Below are positions 21,751-30,689 of a DNA stretch of 48,996 bases, one piece after another. This stretch comes from JBJSXF01 sp046086225. Lineage in GTDB: Bacteria; Actinomycetota; Acidimicrobiia; IMCC26256; PALSA-610. A model generated the notes under the pieces. That model made no database searches and was not told where the DNA came from. It was given only the letters and a program-made list of their open reading frames with translations. How positions within the stretch are numbered: position 1 is the first letter of the stretch; every line of letters starts with the position of its first letter. The stretch covers positions 1-48,996 of the forward strand of contig JBJSXF010000125.1 of the NCBI GenBank assembly GCA_046086225.1, in the 5' to 3' direction. A program made the position numbers and the translations under genes.

Positions 21751-21827
21751 TGTCGACATCGTAGCGATCGGCCCGGGCGGGCCCGGAACCGGCGCCCGGA
21801 ACCGAAGGGCGCGCCGGGACCGGCGGC

Positions 21828-22871
21828 TCAGGCGAGGTCGGCCATCCGGGCCTTGAGATCGGCGATCGCCGCGATCGGTCCGGGATCGACGTCGTTGCGC
21901 AGCGCCAGGTAGCAGCTCACCCAGTCGCCGAGATACATGAGGTCGAGCAGCTGCGCCAGCCGGCCCTCGCCGGCCGCAGCCACGACGAGCACCTGGTGGA
22001 AGCACTCCTCCACGATCTCCCGGGTGATCTCGACCCGGGGCCGGAGCCGGTCGTGCTCGAACGAGTGCCGCAGCTCGACCAGGGTGAGCAGCTGCCGGGT
22101 GATGTCGCCGTGCTGGCCCCACGCGCAGATCTCGTTGTGGTCGAGCTCCGGGTATTGGTGGGAGAAGGCGGGCGCCTTCGCGTTCTCGTTGACATCGCAC
22201 TTCCAGCGGTAGGCCGCCACCCCACCGAGCGCACCCGCGCCGTAGACGAGCGGGATCGTGCGATCGATGCGGCGGGCGAGCTCACGGGCCGGGTTGGCGT
22301 CACCCTCGACCTCCGGGCGGCACTCGTCGCGCCGCACCGTCAGTCGTTGCTCGGCGGCGACGAGCGCCGAGTGCCCGCCCGGCACGAGACCCATGCGGAA
22401 GAGCGACACCACGAGCGGCGCCACGAGCGCGCCGACCGCGGCCCGGGGCATGTAGCCGTCGGGGCACGGGAGGTGGAGCGCACCGACGCGATCGGCCAGA
22501 TCGGCGAGGGCACCACCCCGGGAGACCGCGACGAGTCGGGCGCCCCGGTCGACGGCGGCCTCCGCCATCGCCAAGGTCTCCTCGGTGTCGCCCGAGTAGG
22601 AGACGGCGAACGCGACGGTCGCCGGGCCGACGAACGCCGGGACGCGCATCTGCTTGAGGACCGTCACCGGCACCGGCAGCTCGTCGGAGAACGCCGCCGA
22701 CACGACGTCACCCGAGATGCCCGATCCGCCCATGCCGAGCACGACGACGTTCCCGACGTCGGCGGCGTCCGGGAACCGTGCCGGATCGACCGTGCCGGCC
22801 GCCCGGTGGGCGTCGGCGAGTTGCTCGGGGAGTCCGGCGACCGCGTCGAGGAAGCCGAGCGTGTCGGTCAT
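21828..22871 (-). CDS. SIS-domain bifunctional phosphoglucose/phosphomannose isomerase
   Basis: 347 residues from ATG 22871. Two sugar-isomerase (SIS) halves: VVVLGMGGSGISGDVVSAAF and AVSYSGDTEETLAMAE in the first, and KAPAFSHQYPELDHNEICAW with conserved Glu and His in the second. This family interconverts fructose-6-P with glucose-6-P and mannose-6-P. It sits next to a phosphomannomutase and so probably feeds mannose-6-P toward GDP-mannose. The start overlaps the Trm112-like stop (ATGA), and the gene ends about 200 bp before ahcY, beyond the ahcY leader. Confidence 0.9.
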   Translation of the reverse strand: MTDTLGFLDAVAGLPEQLADAHRAAGTVDPARFPDAADVGNVVVLGMGGSGISGDVVSAAFSDELPVPVTVLKQMRVPAFVGPATVAFAVSYSGDTEETLAMAEAAVDRGARLVAVSRGGALADLADRVGALHLPCPDGYMPRAAVGALVAPLVVSLFRMGLVPGGHSALVAAEQRLTVRRDECRPEVEGDANPARELARRIDRTIPLVYGAGALGGVAAYRWKCDVNENAKAPAFSHQYPELDHNEICAWGQHGDITRQLLTLVELRHSFEHDRLRPRVEITREIVEECFHQVLVVAAAGEGRLAQLLDLMYLGDWVSCYLALRNDVDPGPIAAIADLKARMADLA

Positions 22872-23107
22872 GCCGGGAAGGTCGGTGCGATGCCCTCGCG
22901 CTCGGCTCGCTCCGCGAGGCGGACGTGCTCGGCCTCGTCGACCGTCTCGGCGTCGTCGATGATCAGGTCGGGGATGTCGCCGTCGAGCACGCGGTAGCGC
23001 CGCCGCAGCCGCGGGTTGTAGAGCGTGTCCTCGGCGGCGAAGTAGAGCAGCGGGCCCTTGTCCTGCGGGCACGCGAGGATCTCGAGGAGCTTGGGGTCGA
23101 GTGCCAT
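22868..23107 (-). CDS. Trm112/YcaR family small protein
   Basis: 79 residues. MALDPKLLEILACPQDKGPL and RYRVLDGDIPDLIIDDAE match the Trm112/YcaR (UPF0434) family. Eukaryotic Trm112 activates methyltransferases, while bacterial copies commonly lie beside envelope or lipid A genes. Only one Cys of the usual zinc ribbon is visible (CPQD), as in many bacterial members. It is coupled to the downstream isomerase by ATGA overlap. TAGTCT lies 7 nt before ATG 23107. Confidence 0.88.
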   Translation of the reverse strand: MALDPKLLEILACPQDKGPLLYFAAEDTLYNPRLRRRYRVLDGDIPDLIIDDAETVDEAEHVRLAERAEREGIAPTFPA

Positions 23108-23114
23108 CGCGCGG

Positions 23115-23120
23115 AGACTA
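23115..23120 (-). promoter_or_regulatory. -10-like hexamer TAGTCT before the Trm112-like gene
   Basis: GGTAGTCT on the minus strand, 7 nt before ATG 23107, in the 30-bp gap after the phosphomannomutase stop. Confidence 0.45.
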
Positions 23121-23137
23121 CCCGTCAGCCCGGCGGC

Positions 23138-24475
23138 TCAGCCGCGACGGACCAGGTCGAGCACCTCGGCCGTGCGGGTCGCGCACGCCTCGGCGTCGGG
23201 TGCTTCGAGGTTGAGCCGCAGCAGAGGCTCCGTGTTGCTCGGACGCAGGTTGAACCACCAGGGCCCGCAATCGACGGTCAAGCCGTCGAGCCGATCCTGG
23301 GGCCACTCGCCGTAGGCCCGAGCCACCCGCTCGATCACCTCGGCCGGATCGTCGACCCGGGAGTTGATCTCTCCGCTCTGGGCGTAGCGCTCGAACGGCT
23401 TGCGCAGCTCCGAGAGCGGCACCCCCGACCGGCACAGCTGCTCGAGCACGCACAGCGCTGCGATCGAACCCGAGTCGGCCCGCCAGTTGTCGCGGAAGTA
23501 GTAGTGCGCCGAGTGCTCGCCGCCGAAGATCGCCCCGGTCTCGGCCATCACCTGCTTGATGAACGAGTGGCCCACCCGCGTCCGCATCGGCGTCCCCCCG
23601 TGCTCGCGCACGACCTCGGGGACGGCACGCGAGCAGATGAGGTTGTGCACGACGATCTCACCCGGATTCCGGTCGAGGATCCCGGCCGCCACGATCGCGG
23701 TCGTGGTCGAGCCGCTCACCGGCTCGCCCCGGTCGTCGACGAGGAACACACGGTCGGCGTCGCCGTCGAATGCGAGGCCGACGTCGGCCTTCGACTCGAC
23801 CACCGCCCGCCGCAGGTCGGCCAGGTTCTCCACCTGGATCGGGTCGGCGGGATGGTTCGGGAACGTACCGTCGAGCTCGGGGAACAGGACCGTGAGGTCG
23901 AACGGGAGGCCGGCGAAGACCTTCGGCACGACGAGTCCGCCCATCCCGTTGGCGGTGTCGGCGACGACCCGCAGCGGCGAGAGGACGCCCGGGTCGACGA
24001 ACGAGCGGACGTGCTCGCCGAACTCCTCGAGGAGGTCGACGCGGTCGATCTTGCCCGCCGTCTCCCCGCGGGAGGTGACCCCCGAGGCCACCATCTCCTT
24101 GATCTGGGCGAGACCCGTCTGCTCCCCCACGGGTGCCGCTCCGGCCCGACACAGCTTGATGCCGTTGTATTGGGCCGGGTTGTGACTCGCGGTGAACATC
24201 GCGGCCGGGGCGTCGAGCCGGCCGGCCGCGAAGTACGCGACGTCGGTCGAGCAGAGCCCGATGTCGGTGACGTCGGCCCCGGCCGCCGTCGCCCCCTCGA
24301 TGAACGCGTCGGCGAGCGGCTCGGACGACGGCCGCATGTCCCGCCCGACGACCATCCGGTGCGCCCCGGTGAAGTGGGCGAAGGCGTTCCCGATCCGGCG
24401 CGCGAGTGCCTCGTCGATCTCGTCCGGGTAGAGGCCGCGCACGTCGTAGGCCTTGAAGATCGCGTCGAGGGACAC
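23138..24475 (-). CDS. manB: Phosphomannomutase/phosphoglucomutase
   Basis: 445 residues, alpha-D-phosphohexomutase family. The phosphoserine loop is MFTASHNPAQYNG (Ser97), the magnesium loop AFDGDADRVF, the sugar-binding loop GEHSAHYYFRD and the phosphate-binding loop RPSNTEPLLRLN. It interconverts mannose-6-P and mannose-1-P (and possibly the glucose forms), supplying GDP-mannose for mannosylated envelope polymers. GTG 24475 is preceded by GGAAGGGG. It is the first gene of a run with the Trm112-like and SIS isomerase genes. The symbol is by function; pmmB-type naming is equally possible. Confidence 0.93.
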   Translation of the reverse strand: MSLDAIFKAYDVRGLYPDEIDEALARRIGNAFAHFTGAHRMVVGRDMRPSSEPLADAFIEGATAAGADVTDIGLCSTDVAYFAAGRLDAPAAMFTASHNPAQYNGIKLCRAGAAPVGEQTGLAQIKEMVASGVTSRGETAGKIDRVDLLEEFGEHVRSFVDPGVLSPLRVVADTANGMGGLVVPKVFAGLPFDLTVLFPELDGTFPNHPADPIQVENLADLRRAVVESKADVGLAFDGDADRVFLVDDRGEPVSGSTTTAIVAAGILDRNPGEIVVHNLICSRAVPEVVREHGGTPMRTRVGHSFIKQVMAETGAIFGGEHSAHYYFRDNWRADSGSIAALCVLEQLCRSGVPLSELRKPFERYAQSGEINSRVDDPAEVIERVARAYGEWPQDRLDGLTVDCGPWWFNLRPSNTEPLLRLNLEAPDAEACATRTAEVLDLVRRG

Positions 24476-24488
24476 CGTTCCCCTTCCG

Positions 24489-24535
24489 GGTCGCCGCTCG
24501 GGGGCGACCGACGAGCGGCCGCCCCCCGTCGGGGC
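24489..24535. other. Two strong hairpins between the membrane protein and phosphomannomutase genes
   Basis: GGTCGCC (24489-24495) pairs with GGCGACC (24503-24509), and GCCCC/GGGGC stems lie within 24521-24535. They occupy the 93-bp gap on the minus strand, after the membrane protein stop and before the phosphomannomutase start. They could attenuate readthrough or form a leader; there is no U tract. Confidence 0.45.
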
Positions 24536-24568
24536 AACCGGCGCCCGGGGCGGGCCCGAGCCGATGGG

Positions 24569-27373
24569 TCAGCGTAGCGGCGGGTCGGACGGGGCCGGGT
24601 CCGGGGGCTCCGGCGCGGTCGACCCCGGGCCCGGCGCCGCAGCGGCGTAGCGGGCCCCCCCTTTCCACCGGGCGAGCAGCACCAGACCGACGAGGCCGAG
24701 GAGGCTCAGGATCCGTCCGATCCAGTCGGCCGCCGTGAGGCCGTAGGTGAGCCGGACCTCGTTCCCGGTGGGGACGACGACCATCAGGTTCGGGGCGATC
24801 CGGTAGGGGCCCCGGGCGCCGTGCGCCTCCCAGTTCGGGTAGTAGGACTCGCGGATCAGCACCGGCCGGCCGGGCTCCGACACCCGGAAGGAGATCTCGT
24901 CGACCGACCGGCGCACGTCGGAGACGGTCACCGGCTCCACCGGACGCAGACGAACCGTGCGGAGATCGTCGATGCCGACCCGGCGCCACTCCGCCGGGCC
25001 GGATTGCACGAACGGGACGTCGAGGCGGTCCCGATCGGTCCACCAGGGCGCAACCGCGCACTCCCACGCGTGGAGTTCGGGCTCGACCGTGCCGCTCGCC
25101 GGAGGATCGGAGCCGAAGCACTCCGAGGTCGTGCCGCCCCGGATGGCGGCAACGACCGGCTCCCGATCCATGCCGACGACGAGATCGCTGCCGGCTACCT
25201 CGTAGACGCGCCAGCGTCGCAGACTCGATCCGGACGGACCGGCGATGGGCGGATCCTGCGCGATCTCCTTCACGAAGGTGAGCGCCGACGACCGATCGGC
25301 CTTCGCGATCGCCGTGTCGGTCCAGGCCATGTAGTAGCGGACGCCCAGATCGCGCAGGTGCCGCACGCAGAGATCGAAGTCGGCGGCGAGCGATCCGTAC
25401 TCGAGTCCGCGCACCGGGTTCGACGGGAACTTCGCGCACTCGGCGACGGTGAGGAAGTGGTACGAGGTCGTCGCCGAGGACTCGAAGTAGATGCCCTCCA
25501 TCGAGCCGATCCGGCCGTCCGTGAAGAACGGTAGGAGCTCGAGCGCGAGGCTCGTGCCGTAGCTGTTGATCGCGTCGGGCGTGCCCGAGGACGGTTCCCA
25601 GAGCACCCGCCCCGGTCCCCGCTCGCGGGACAGGTCGTCCATCCCCTCGAGCACCGCCCGGTACTGGGGCCATGCCGCCTTGCGCTCGTAGCCGGAGTAG
25701 TTCCAGGCCGCCCAGCCGGTGATGGCTACCGCCGGGTTGCCGTAACGGGCATCCCATGCCCGGACGAGCGCGAAGCCACCTCCTACCGCGAGCAGCGCGG
25801 CCACGGCCGCCGCCGCGACGCGCCGCGCGTCGTGGGTCACCCGCTCGGGCCGGAGTCGCTCCGGCGGCGACCACCCGGGCGGATCGGCCGTGAAGTGACG
25901 ATCGGCCAAGACACGCACCGCCTCGCGCCGCGCGGCCTCGTCGACGTCGCCGTCGGGCGCGGTGGCCAGGTCGGCCCACGCTCGGGCCCGTTCGTCCTGG
26001 AGGTCGCCGTCGCGCACCCAGCGCAGGGCCTGACCAGCGATCGCCGCGAGGAGCCGGGCGAGCTCGGTCGCGCCCATCGCGGCCAGGAAGGCCCAGGTGA
26101 GCACCCAGAACGGCAGGAACCGGGTGTTCCAGATCGCGTGCTCCGGCCACTGGACGAAGAGCACGGCGAGGATGCCGGCGAGGAGCAGCAGGAGGAGAGT
26201 CGGGCGGCGGCGGTACCAGCCCGCGGCGACGATCGCGATCGCCCCGAGCCCCCACACCCACCAGGGGAGCCACAGCAGCTGCGTACCCGTCGTGCCGTCG
26301 GCCGCCCGCTGCTCGCCGAGCGCACGGACGAGCTGCTCGACCGTGTTGCGCACCGGACCGGGCAGCGGGAGCCACGACGGCAGCGCGAACCCGCCCCCCG
26401 GCAGCACCTTGGTGTAGCGCATGCTCTGCGTGTAGGACTGGTTCGCCAGCAGCGGCACGGTCCACACCGCAGTGAGAAGCCCGGCGGTGCCGCCGATCGC
26501 GACGGCGAGCGGCCACGTGCGGAGCGGCCGTCGGGTCAGCCACATCAGCGTGGCCGCGAGGGCGATGAAGATCCCCACCACGATGTGCGACAGCAACGAC
26601 AGCGCGATCAGCGCGGCCGGCAGCCACCGACGCCGACCGGTCTCCAGCGTGACGCCGAGCGCACCGAGTCCGAACAGCGCGAGTGCGAGCGCGAGCGTGA
26701 ACGAGAACTCGCCGGCGAGCGTGCTCGCGATGTTGCCGCCGTAGATCTGCCAGTCGCTCCGCGTCTGCACGAGGGTCGCGAGCGCCGCGATCGCGAACGC
26801 GGGCGGCGCCGGCCACGGGGCCCGCAGGCCGCGAGCGAACGACCAGGCGGCGACCGGCAGGAGCAGCGGACCGGACACCGTGACGAGCTTGAACGCCACG
26901 TTGTAGGGAACGAAGGGCACGTGGTCGAGCAGAGCGATGAGGATCGCCGGGACCGGGAAGTAGTACTGGCCGACCGGGAAGCCCGCGTACCAATCGGGCG
27001 CCCACCCCGAGAGCCGTCCCCGCCAGAGCCAATGCTGCTCGAGGAACCACGGCCACCACACGTGAGCGCCCATGTCGCCACCGTTGGCGGTGGTGTTGGC
27101 GAACAGGTCGCCGAACCGCAGTCCCGAGAACGACGGGTAGGGCACGATCCCCCACCAGCCGATGCGGACCCCCCAATCGTGACCGGGGTTCAGGATGCTG
27201 AACACCAGCCACGTCGCGATCGCGACGAGCACCCAGCCGACGAGCCGACCGGCCGACGGACGGCGCCGACGACGCCTTCCGAGGCCGCTCTCGCCGGAGG
27301 CCGGGGACGCCACGTCGACCGTCACGGCCCCGTCCGCGGGGTCGGATTCAGGCGGGAGGTCGGAGGCGGACAC
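24569..27373 (-). CDS. Large polytopic membrane protein, GT-C/PTPS-related type
   Basis: About 934 residues from GTG 27373. The N-terminal half has about ten transmembrane helices (LVGWVLVAIATWLVFSIL near 45-65 onward) interspersed with GGDMGAHVWWPWFLEQHWLW and WYAGFPVGQYYFPVPAILIA. The C-terminal half is largely extracytoplasmic, with a final helix (ILSLLGLVGLVLLARW). The topology and the DMGAH...W...GWAPDWYAGFP pattern resemble '6-pyruvoyl-tetrahydropterin synthase-related' membrane proteins, which are GT-C-like and have no proven reaction; the Asp in GGDMGAH would fit a GT-C catalytic acid. Placement upstream of phosphomannomutase suggests an envelope glycan role. The start is uncertain because no good Shine-Dalgarno is seen. 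Confidence 0.75.
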   Translation of the reverse strand: MSASDLPPESDPADGAVTVDVASPASGESGLGRRRRRRPSAGRLVGWVLVAIATWLVFSILNPGHDWGVRIGWWGIVPYPSFSGLRFGDLFANTTANGGDMGAHVWWPWFLEQHWLWRGRLSGWAPDWYAGFPVGQYYFPVPAILIALLDHVPFVPYNVAFKLVTVSGPLLLPVAAWSFARGLRAPWPAPPAFAIAALATLVQTRSDWQIYGGNIASTLAGEFSFTLALALALFGLGALGVTLETGRRRWLPAALIALSLLSHIVVGIFIALAATLMWLTRRPLRTWPLAVAIGGTAGLLTAVWTVPLLANQSYTQSMRYTKVLPGGGFALPSWLPLPGPVRNTVEQLVRALGEQRAADGTTGTQLLWLPWWVWGLGAIAIVAAGWYRRRPTLLLLLLAGILAVLFVQWPEHAIWNTRFLPFWVLTWAFLAAMGATELARLLAAIAGQALRWVRDGDLQDERARAWADLATAPDGDVDEAARREAVRVLADRHFTADPPGWSPPERLRPERVTHDARRVAAAAVAALLAVGGGFALVRAWDARYGNPAVAITGWAAWNYSGYERKAAWPQYRAVLEGMDDLSRERGPGRVLWEPSSGTPDAINSYGTSLALELLPFFTDGRIGSMEGIYFESSATTSYHFLTVAECAKFPSNPVRGLEYGSLAADFDLCVRHLRDLGVRYYMAWTDTAIAKADRSSALTFVKEIAQDPPIAGPSGSSLRRWRVYEVAGSDLVVGMDREPVVAAIRGGTTSECFGSDPPASGTVEPELHAWECAVAPWWTDRDRLDVPFVQSGPAEWRRVGIDDLRTVRLRPVEPVTVSDVRRSVDEISFRVSEPGRPVLIRESYYPNWEAHGARGPYRIAPNLMVVVPTGNEVRLTYGLTAADWIGRILSLLGLVGLVLLARWKGGARYAAAAPGPGSTAPEPPDPAPSDPPLR

Positions 27374-27420
27374 CAGGCGAAAGGATGCCAGACCGCGACG
27401 ACGCGAACCCGGCAGGTCGC

Positions 27421-28152
27421 TCAGGAGCCCGTGACCGCCAGCACCACCGTCACGAGGTTGAAGCCGATGTGGAGGAACACCGCGGCCGAGATGTCCCGGC
27501 GGCGGGCCGCCACCGCGCCGCACAGGACTCCGAGCCCGAAGAGCGCGGGGACGACGGCGAGGTCGCCGAGCGTCGGGCTGAGGAGCGGGTGCACGAGGGC
27601 GAACACGAGCGCCTGGATCACGATCGCGGCGACGACGGTCGTGCGGCGCTGCAGCGCCCGCAGCAGCAGCCCGCGGAATACGAGCTCCTCGGCGAACGGG
27701 GCGATGATCGCGGCCGTGAGCGCGAAGACGACGAGCTTGGCGCCGCCGGCCTGCTCCAGCTCGTCGACCACGGCCTGGCTCTCCCCCACCATTCTCACGA
27801 TCGGGGCGATCGCCAGGCTCGAGCACACGAAGACGGCGATACCCGCAGGTACGGCCCACAGGTCGCCGGGCGCGAGGCGGAGACCGAGATCACCGGTCGG
27901 GGAACGCCCCTTCACCCGCGCGACCACCCAGCATCCGGCCACCCACCCGCCGAACTGACCGAAGACCGCGGCCGCCGTGACCGCCGCACCGTCGATTTCG
28001 CCGCCGACGACGGCGAGCGCGACCGCCGACGTGACGGCGGAGACGACGATGCCACCGATCCACACCAGCACGAAGTCGGGCAGGCCCCACCGGACGGGCG
28101 GACGTCCGGCCGGCGCGTCGCCATACGGAAGCCCGAATGCACCGGAGACCAT
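27421..28152 (-). CDS. CPBP-family intramembrane metalloprotease
   Basis: 243 residues from ATG 28152, with about seven or eight hydrophobic helices. The CPBP (Abi/Rce1) motifs are all present: EELVFRG with Glu155-Glu156 and Arg160, His188 in FALVHPL, and HIGFN with His228 and Asn232. These are the residues that coordinate metal in Rce1-like proteases. The biological substrate is unknown. It is divergent from ftsH with an 89-bp gap, and TAGGTT lies 7 nt before ATG 28152. Earlier in-frame starts would overlap the ftsH coding region. Confidence 0.92.
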   Translation of the reverse strand: MVSGAFGLPYGDAPAGRPPVRWGLPDFVLVWIGGIVVSAVTSAVALAVVGGEIDGAAVTAAAVFGQFGGWVAGCWVVARVKGRSPTGDLGLRLAPGDLWAVPAGIAVFVCSSLAIAPIVRMVGESQAVVDELEQAGGAKLVVFALTAAIIAPFAEELVFRGLLLRALQRRTTVVAAIVIQALVFALVHPLLSPTLGDLAVVPALFGLGVLCGAVAARRRDISAAVFLHIGFNLVTVVLAVTGS

Positions 28153-28159
28153 GCGGAGC

Positions 28160-28165
28160 AACCTA
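28160..28165 (-). promoter_or_regulatory. -10-like hexamer TAGGTT for the CPBP protease gene
   Basis: GGTAGGTT on the minus strand, 7 nt before ATG 28152; no Shine-Dalgarno is present. Confidence 0.45.
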
Positions 28166-28208
28166 CCGACGGTCCGTCCCCGAGGGCGGACGCTGTCACA
28201 CCGGGCCG

Positions 28209-28214
28209 TAGCAT
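28209..28214 (+). promoter_or_regulatory. -10-like hexamer TAGCAT for ftsH
   Basis: TAGCAT lies 27 nt before the ftsH ATG, and GGAAGAG (28230-28236) serves as Shine-Dalgarno, so this gene has a conventional leader. No clear -35 is seen. Confidence 0.4.
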
Positions 28215-28241
28215 GATCGTCCGAGCGACGGAAGAGAGCCG

Positions 28242-30266
28242 ATGACCCCTCCCGACGAGCAGTGGCGACCCCCGGACCCGCCGGGTCGCGCCCCGCGCCC
28301 CGCACCGACCGGGAAGCCCGCGAGCCGGCCCAAGTGGCTGCCCTGGCTCATCGTCGCCCTCATCGTCGGCGCCTTCCTCGTGTGGCGCACCACCCCGGGT
28401 ACGAAGCCCGACCAGGTGAAGATCGACTACGGGCAGTTCCGCACGCTCGTGCAGGAAGGCAAGGTCGAGTCGATCACCTACAACTCGGCGACCGGCCGAA
28501 TCACCGGTGACTTCAAGGGCGACTTCACCGAGGAGGGCAAGCCCGAGTTCGTGACCCAGGGCCAGGAGGGCACGCTCCCCGAGGCCGACATCAATCTCCT
28601 CGACGAGCAGGACGTCGCCCGCAACTACAAGCCCCGCTCGACCGACTGGTTCGCGGCGATCCTCGTCTGGGTCGTGCCCTTCGCCCTGCTCGGCCTCATC
28701 TGGTGGTTCATCGCCCGACGGGCCCAGGGCCAGATGGGCTCGGTGATGAGCATCGGCCGCTCGCGGGCGAAGGTCTACACGGCTGACAAGCCGAAGACGA
28801 CGTTCGCCGACGTCGCCGGATACTCCGCCGTGAAGGAGGAGATCACCGAGGTCGTCGACTTCCTCAAACATCCCGGCCGGTTCACCGACATCGGCGCCCG
28901 CATCCCGAAGGGCGTGCTGCTCGTCGGCCCGCCCGGCACCGGCAAGACCCTCATCGCCCGCGCCGTCGCCGGCGAGGCGGGCGTGCCGTTCATCTCCATC
29001 ACCGGATCCGACTTCATGGAGATGTTCGTCGGCGTGGGGGCGGCCCGGGTCCGTGACCTCTTCCAGACGGCCCGCAAGCAGTCGCCGGCGATCATCTTCG
29101 TCGACGAGATCGACTCGATCGGGCGCAAGCGCGGCGCCGGACTCGGTGGCGGGCACGACGAGCGCGAGCAGACGCTCAACCAGATGCTCTCCGAGATGGA
29201 CGGATTCGAGGCCACCGAGGGAATCGTGATGATGGCGGCCACCAACCGGCCCGACATCCTCGATCCGGCCCTGCTGCGTCCCGGCCGGTTCGACCGGCAG
29301 GTGCTCGTGCCCCTGCCGACCCAGGACGAGCGCATCGAGATCCTCCGGGTCCACATGCGTGACAAGCGCATCGACGGTGACGTCGACGTGGAGATCGTGG
29401 CCCGGGGAACGCCGGGCATGAGCGGTGCCGACCTCGCCAACCTCGTGAACGAGGCCGCCCTCTTCGCCGTCCGGCGCGGCTCCCACGAGATCCACCGCCA
29501 GGACTTCGATGCCGCCCGTGACCGAGTGATCATGGGCCTCAAGCGCGAGTCGCTCGCCCTCTCCGAGGAGGAGAAGGAGGTCGTCGCCTACCACGAGGGC
29601 GGCCACGCCGTGTGCGCCTACGTGCTCGAGCATGCCGACCCGCTGCACAAGGTGACGATCCTGCCGACGGGCATGGCCCTCGGGGTCACCCACCAGCTCC
29701 CCGTCGAGGAACGCCACATCTACAAGCGCGAGTACATCGCCGACTCGATCGTCGTCCGCCTCGGTGGGCGCGTCGCCGAGGAGCTCGTGTTCGGGCACCA
29801 GTCGACCGGCGCCCAGAACGACCTCGTCGGCAACACCGAACTCGCCCGCAAGATGGTGCGGGAGTGGGGCATGTCCGATCGGATCGGCCCCATGGCCTGG
29901 GGATCGCAGGGCGCGGTGTTCCTCGGCGAGGACCTCATGCACTCCCGCGACTACTCCGACGAGACCGCCCGGGTGATCGACGAGGAGGTGGAGCGGATCC
30001 TGCGCGACGAGGAGGACCGCTGCCGCCGAGTGCTCACCGAGTACCGCCCCGGACTCGACGCCGTCGCCCGAGCGCTCCTCGAGCAGGAGACGCTCGAGGG
30101 CGTCGAGGTCGAGCGTCTCGTCGACGAGGCGATGGGGCGCAAGGTCGGCGGACCCCGGGTGATCGCCCGGGCCGACGGCGCCGCCGGGACCCCCCAGCCC
30201 GCCGGAGTCGCCGAGGCCTCGGCGGTCAGCGACGTCGTACGCCCGCCCGGCCCGCCGACGGTCTGA
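28242..30266 (+). CDS. ftsH: ATP-dependent zinc metalloprotease FtsH
   Basis: 674 residues. Two transmembrane helices flank an extracytoplasmic segment (WLPWLIVALIVGAFLVW near 28-45; FAAILVWVVPFALLGLIWWF near 135-160). The AAA domain has Walker A GPPGTGKT at 229-236, Walker B IIFVDEIDSIG and the SRH arginines in RPDILDPALLRPGRFDRQ. The zinc site HEGGH is at 451-455, with a further Asp in AQNDLVGNTELARKM. It degrades membrane and short-lived cytoplasmic proteins. The C-terminal tail is Ala/Pro-rich and variable. Divergent from the CPBP protease, it sits among regulatory and envelope genes. Confidence 0.97.
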   Translation: MTPPDEQWRPPDPPGRAPRPAPTGKPASRPKWLPWLIVALIVGAFLVWRTTPGTKPDQVKIDYGQFRTLVQEGKVESITYNSATGRITGDFKGDFTEEGKPEFVTQGQEGTLPEADINLLDEQDVARNYKPRSTDWFAAILVWVVPFALLGLIWWFIARRAQGQMGSVMSIGRSRAKVYTADKPKTTFADVAGYSAVKEEITEVVDFLKHPGRFTDIGARIPKGVLLVGPPGTGKTLIARAVAGEAGVPFISITGSDFMEMFVGVGAARVRDLFQTARKQSPAIIFVDEIDSIGRKRGAGLGGGHDEREQTLNQMLSEMDGFEATEGIVMMAATNRPDILDPALLRPGRFDRQVLVPLPTQDERIEILRVHMRDKRIDGDVDVEIVARGTPGMSGADLANLVNEAALFAVRRGSHEIHRQDFDAARDRVIMGLKRESLALSEEEKEVVAYHEGGHAVCAYVLEHADPLHKVTILPTGMALGVTHQLPVEERHIYKREYIADSIVVRLGGRVAEELVFGHQSTGAQNDLVGNTELARKMVREWGMSDRIGPMAWGSQGAVFLGEDLMHSRDYSDETARVIDEEVERILRDEEDRCRRVLTEYRPGLDAVARALLEQETLEGVEVERLVDEAMGRKVGGPRVIARADGAAGTPQPAGVAEASAVSDVVRPPGPPTV

Positions 30267-30272
30267 GGCTGG

Positions 30273-30689
30273 TCAGCCCCGAAGGTCGGCGAGCGCGCCC
30301 CAGAGGTCGGTCGCGGTGAAGGTGCCGATGAAGCTCGCCCGCACCACCCCGTCGGCGTCGGCCACCACGGTGAGCGGTACGGCAGTGATCCCGTAGCGCT
30401 CCTGCAGCTCGCGCCGGGCCGGATAGCCGACCTCGGTCACCGCCACCTCGGGCCCGGCCAACGGGAGCGCCTTCTCGGGCAGTCCCGCACACGAGGCGCA
30501 CGCCTGCGACGTGAAGAGCACGACGAGCCACGCCGTTGACGGTTCGGGGAAGTCGGCTCGGTCGAGCTGCGCGGGCACGACCGGGGCGCCCTGCGACGGC
30601 ACGTCCCGGCGTCGGCGCCGCTCCATCCACCACGCCACGGCGACCACGATCGCCACCACCACTCCGGCGACGGCGACACGGGTGATCAC
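30273..30689 (-). CDS. Membrane-anchored thioredoxin-like protein
   Basis: 138 residues from GTG 30689, overlapping the upstream stop (GTGA). An N-terminal helix (VAVAGVVVAIVVAVAWW, about 5-22) anchors a thioredoxin fold with active site Cys64-Ala-Ser-Cys67 (FTSQACASC) and a cis-Pro in ITAVPLTVV. The CASC dipeptide is unusual compared with CGPC. TlpA/ResA-type proteins like this reduce or transfer electrons at the outer membrane face; here it is coupled to a DUF5719-like secreted protein. Confidence 0.82.
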   Translation of the reverse strand: MITRVAVAGVVVAIVVAVAWWMERRRRRDVPSQGAPVVPAQLDRADFPEPSTAWLVVLFTSQACASCAGLPEKALPLAGPEVAVTEVGYPARRELQERYGITAVPLTVVADADGVVRASFIGTFTATDLWGALADLRG

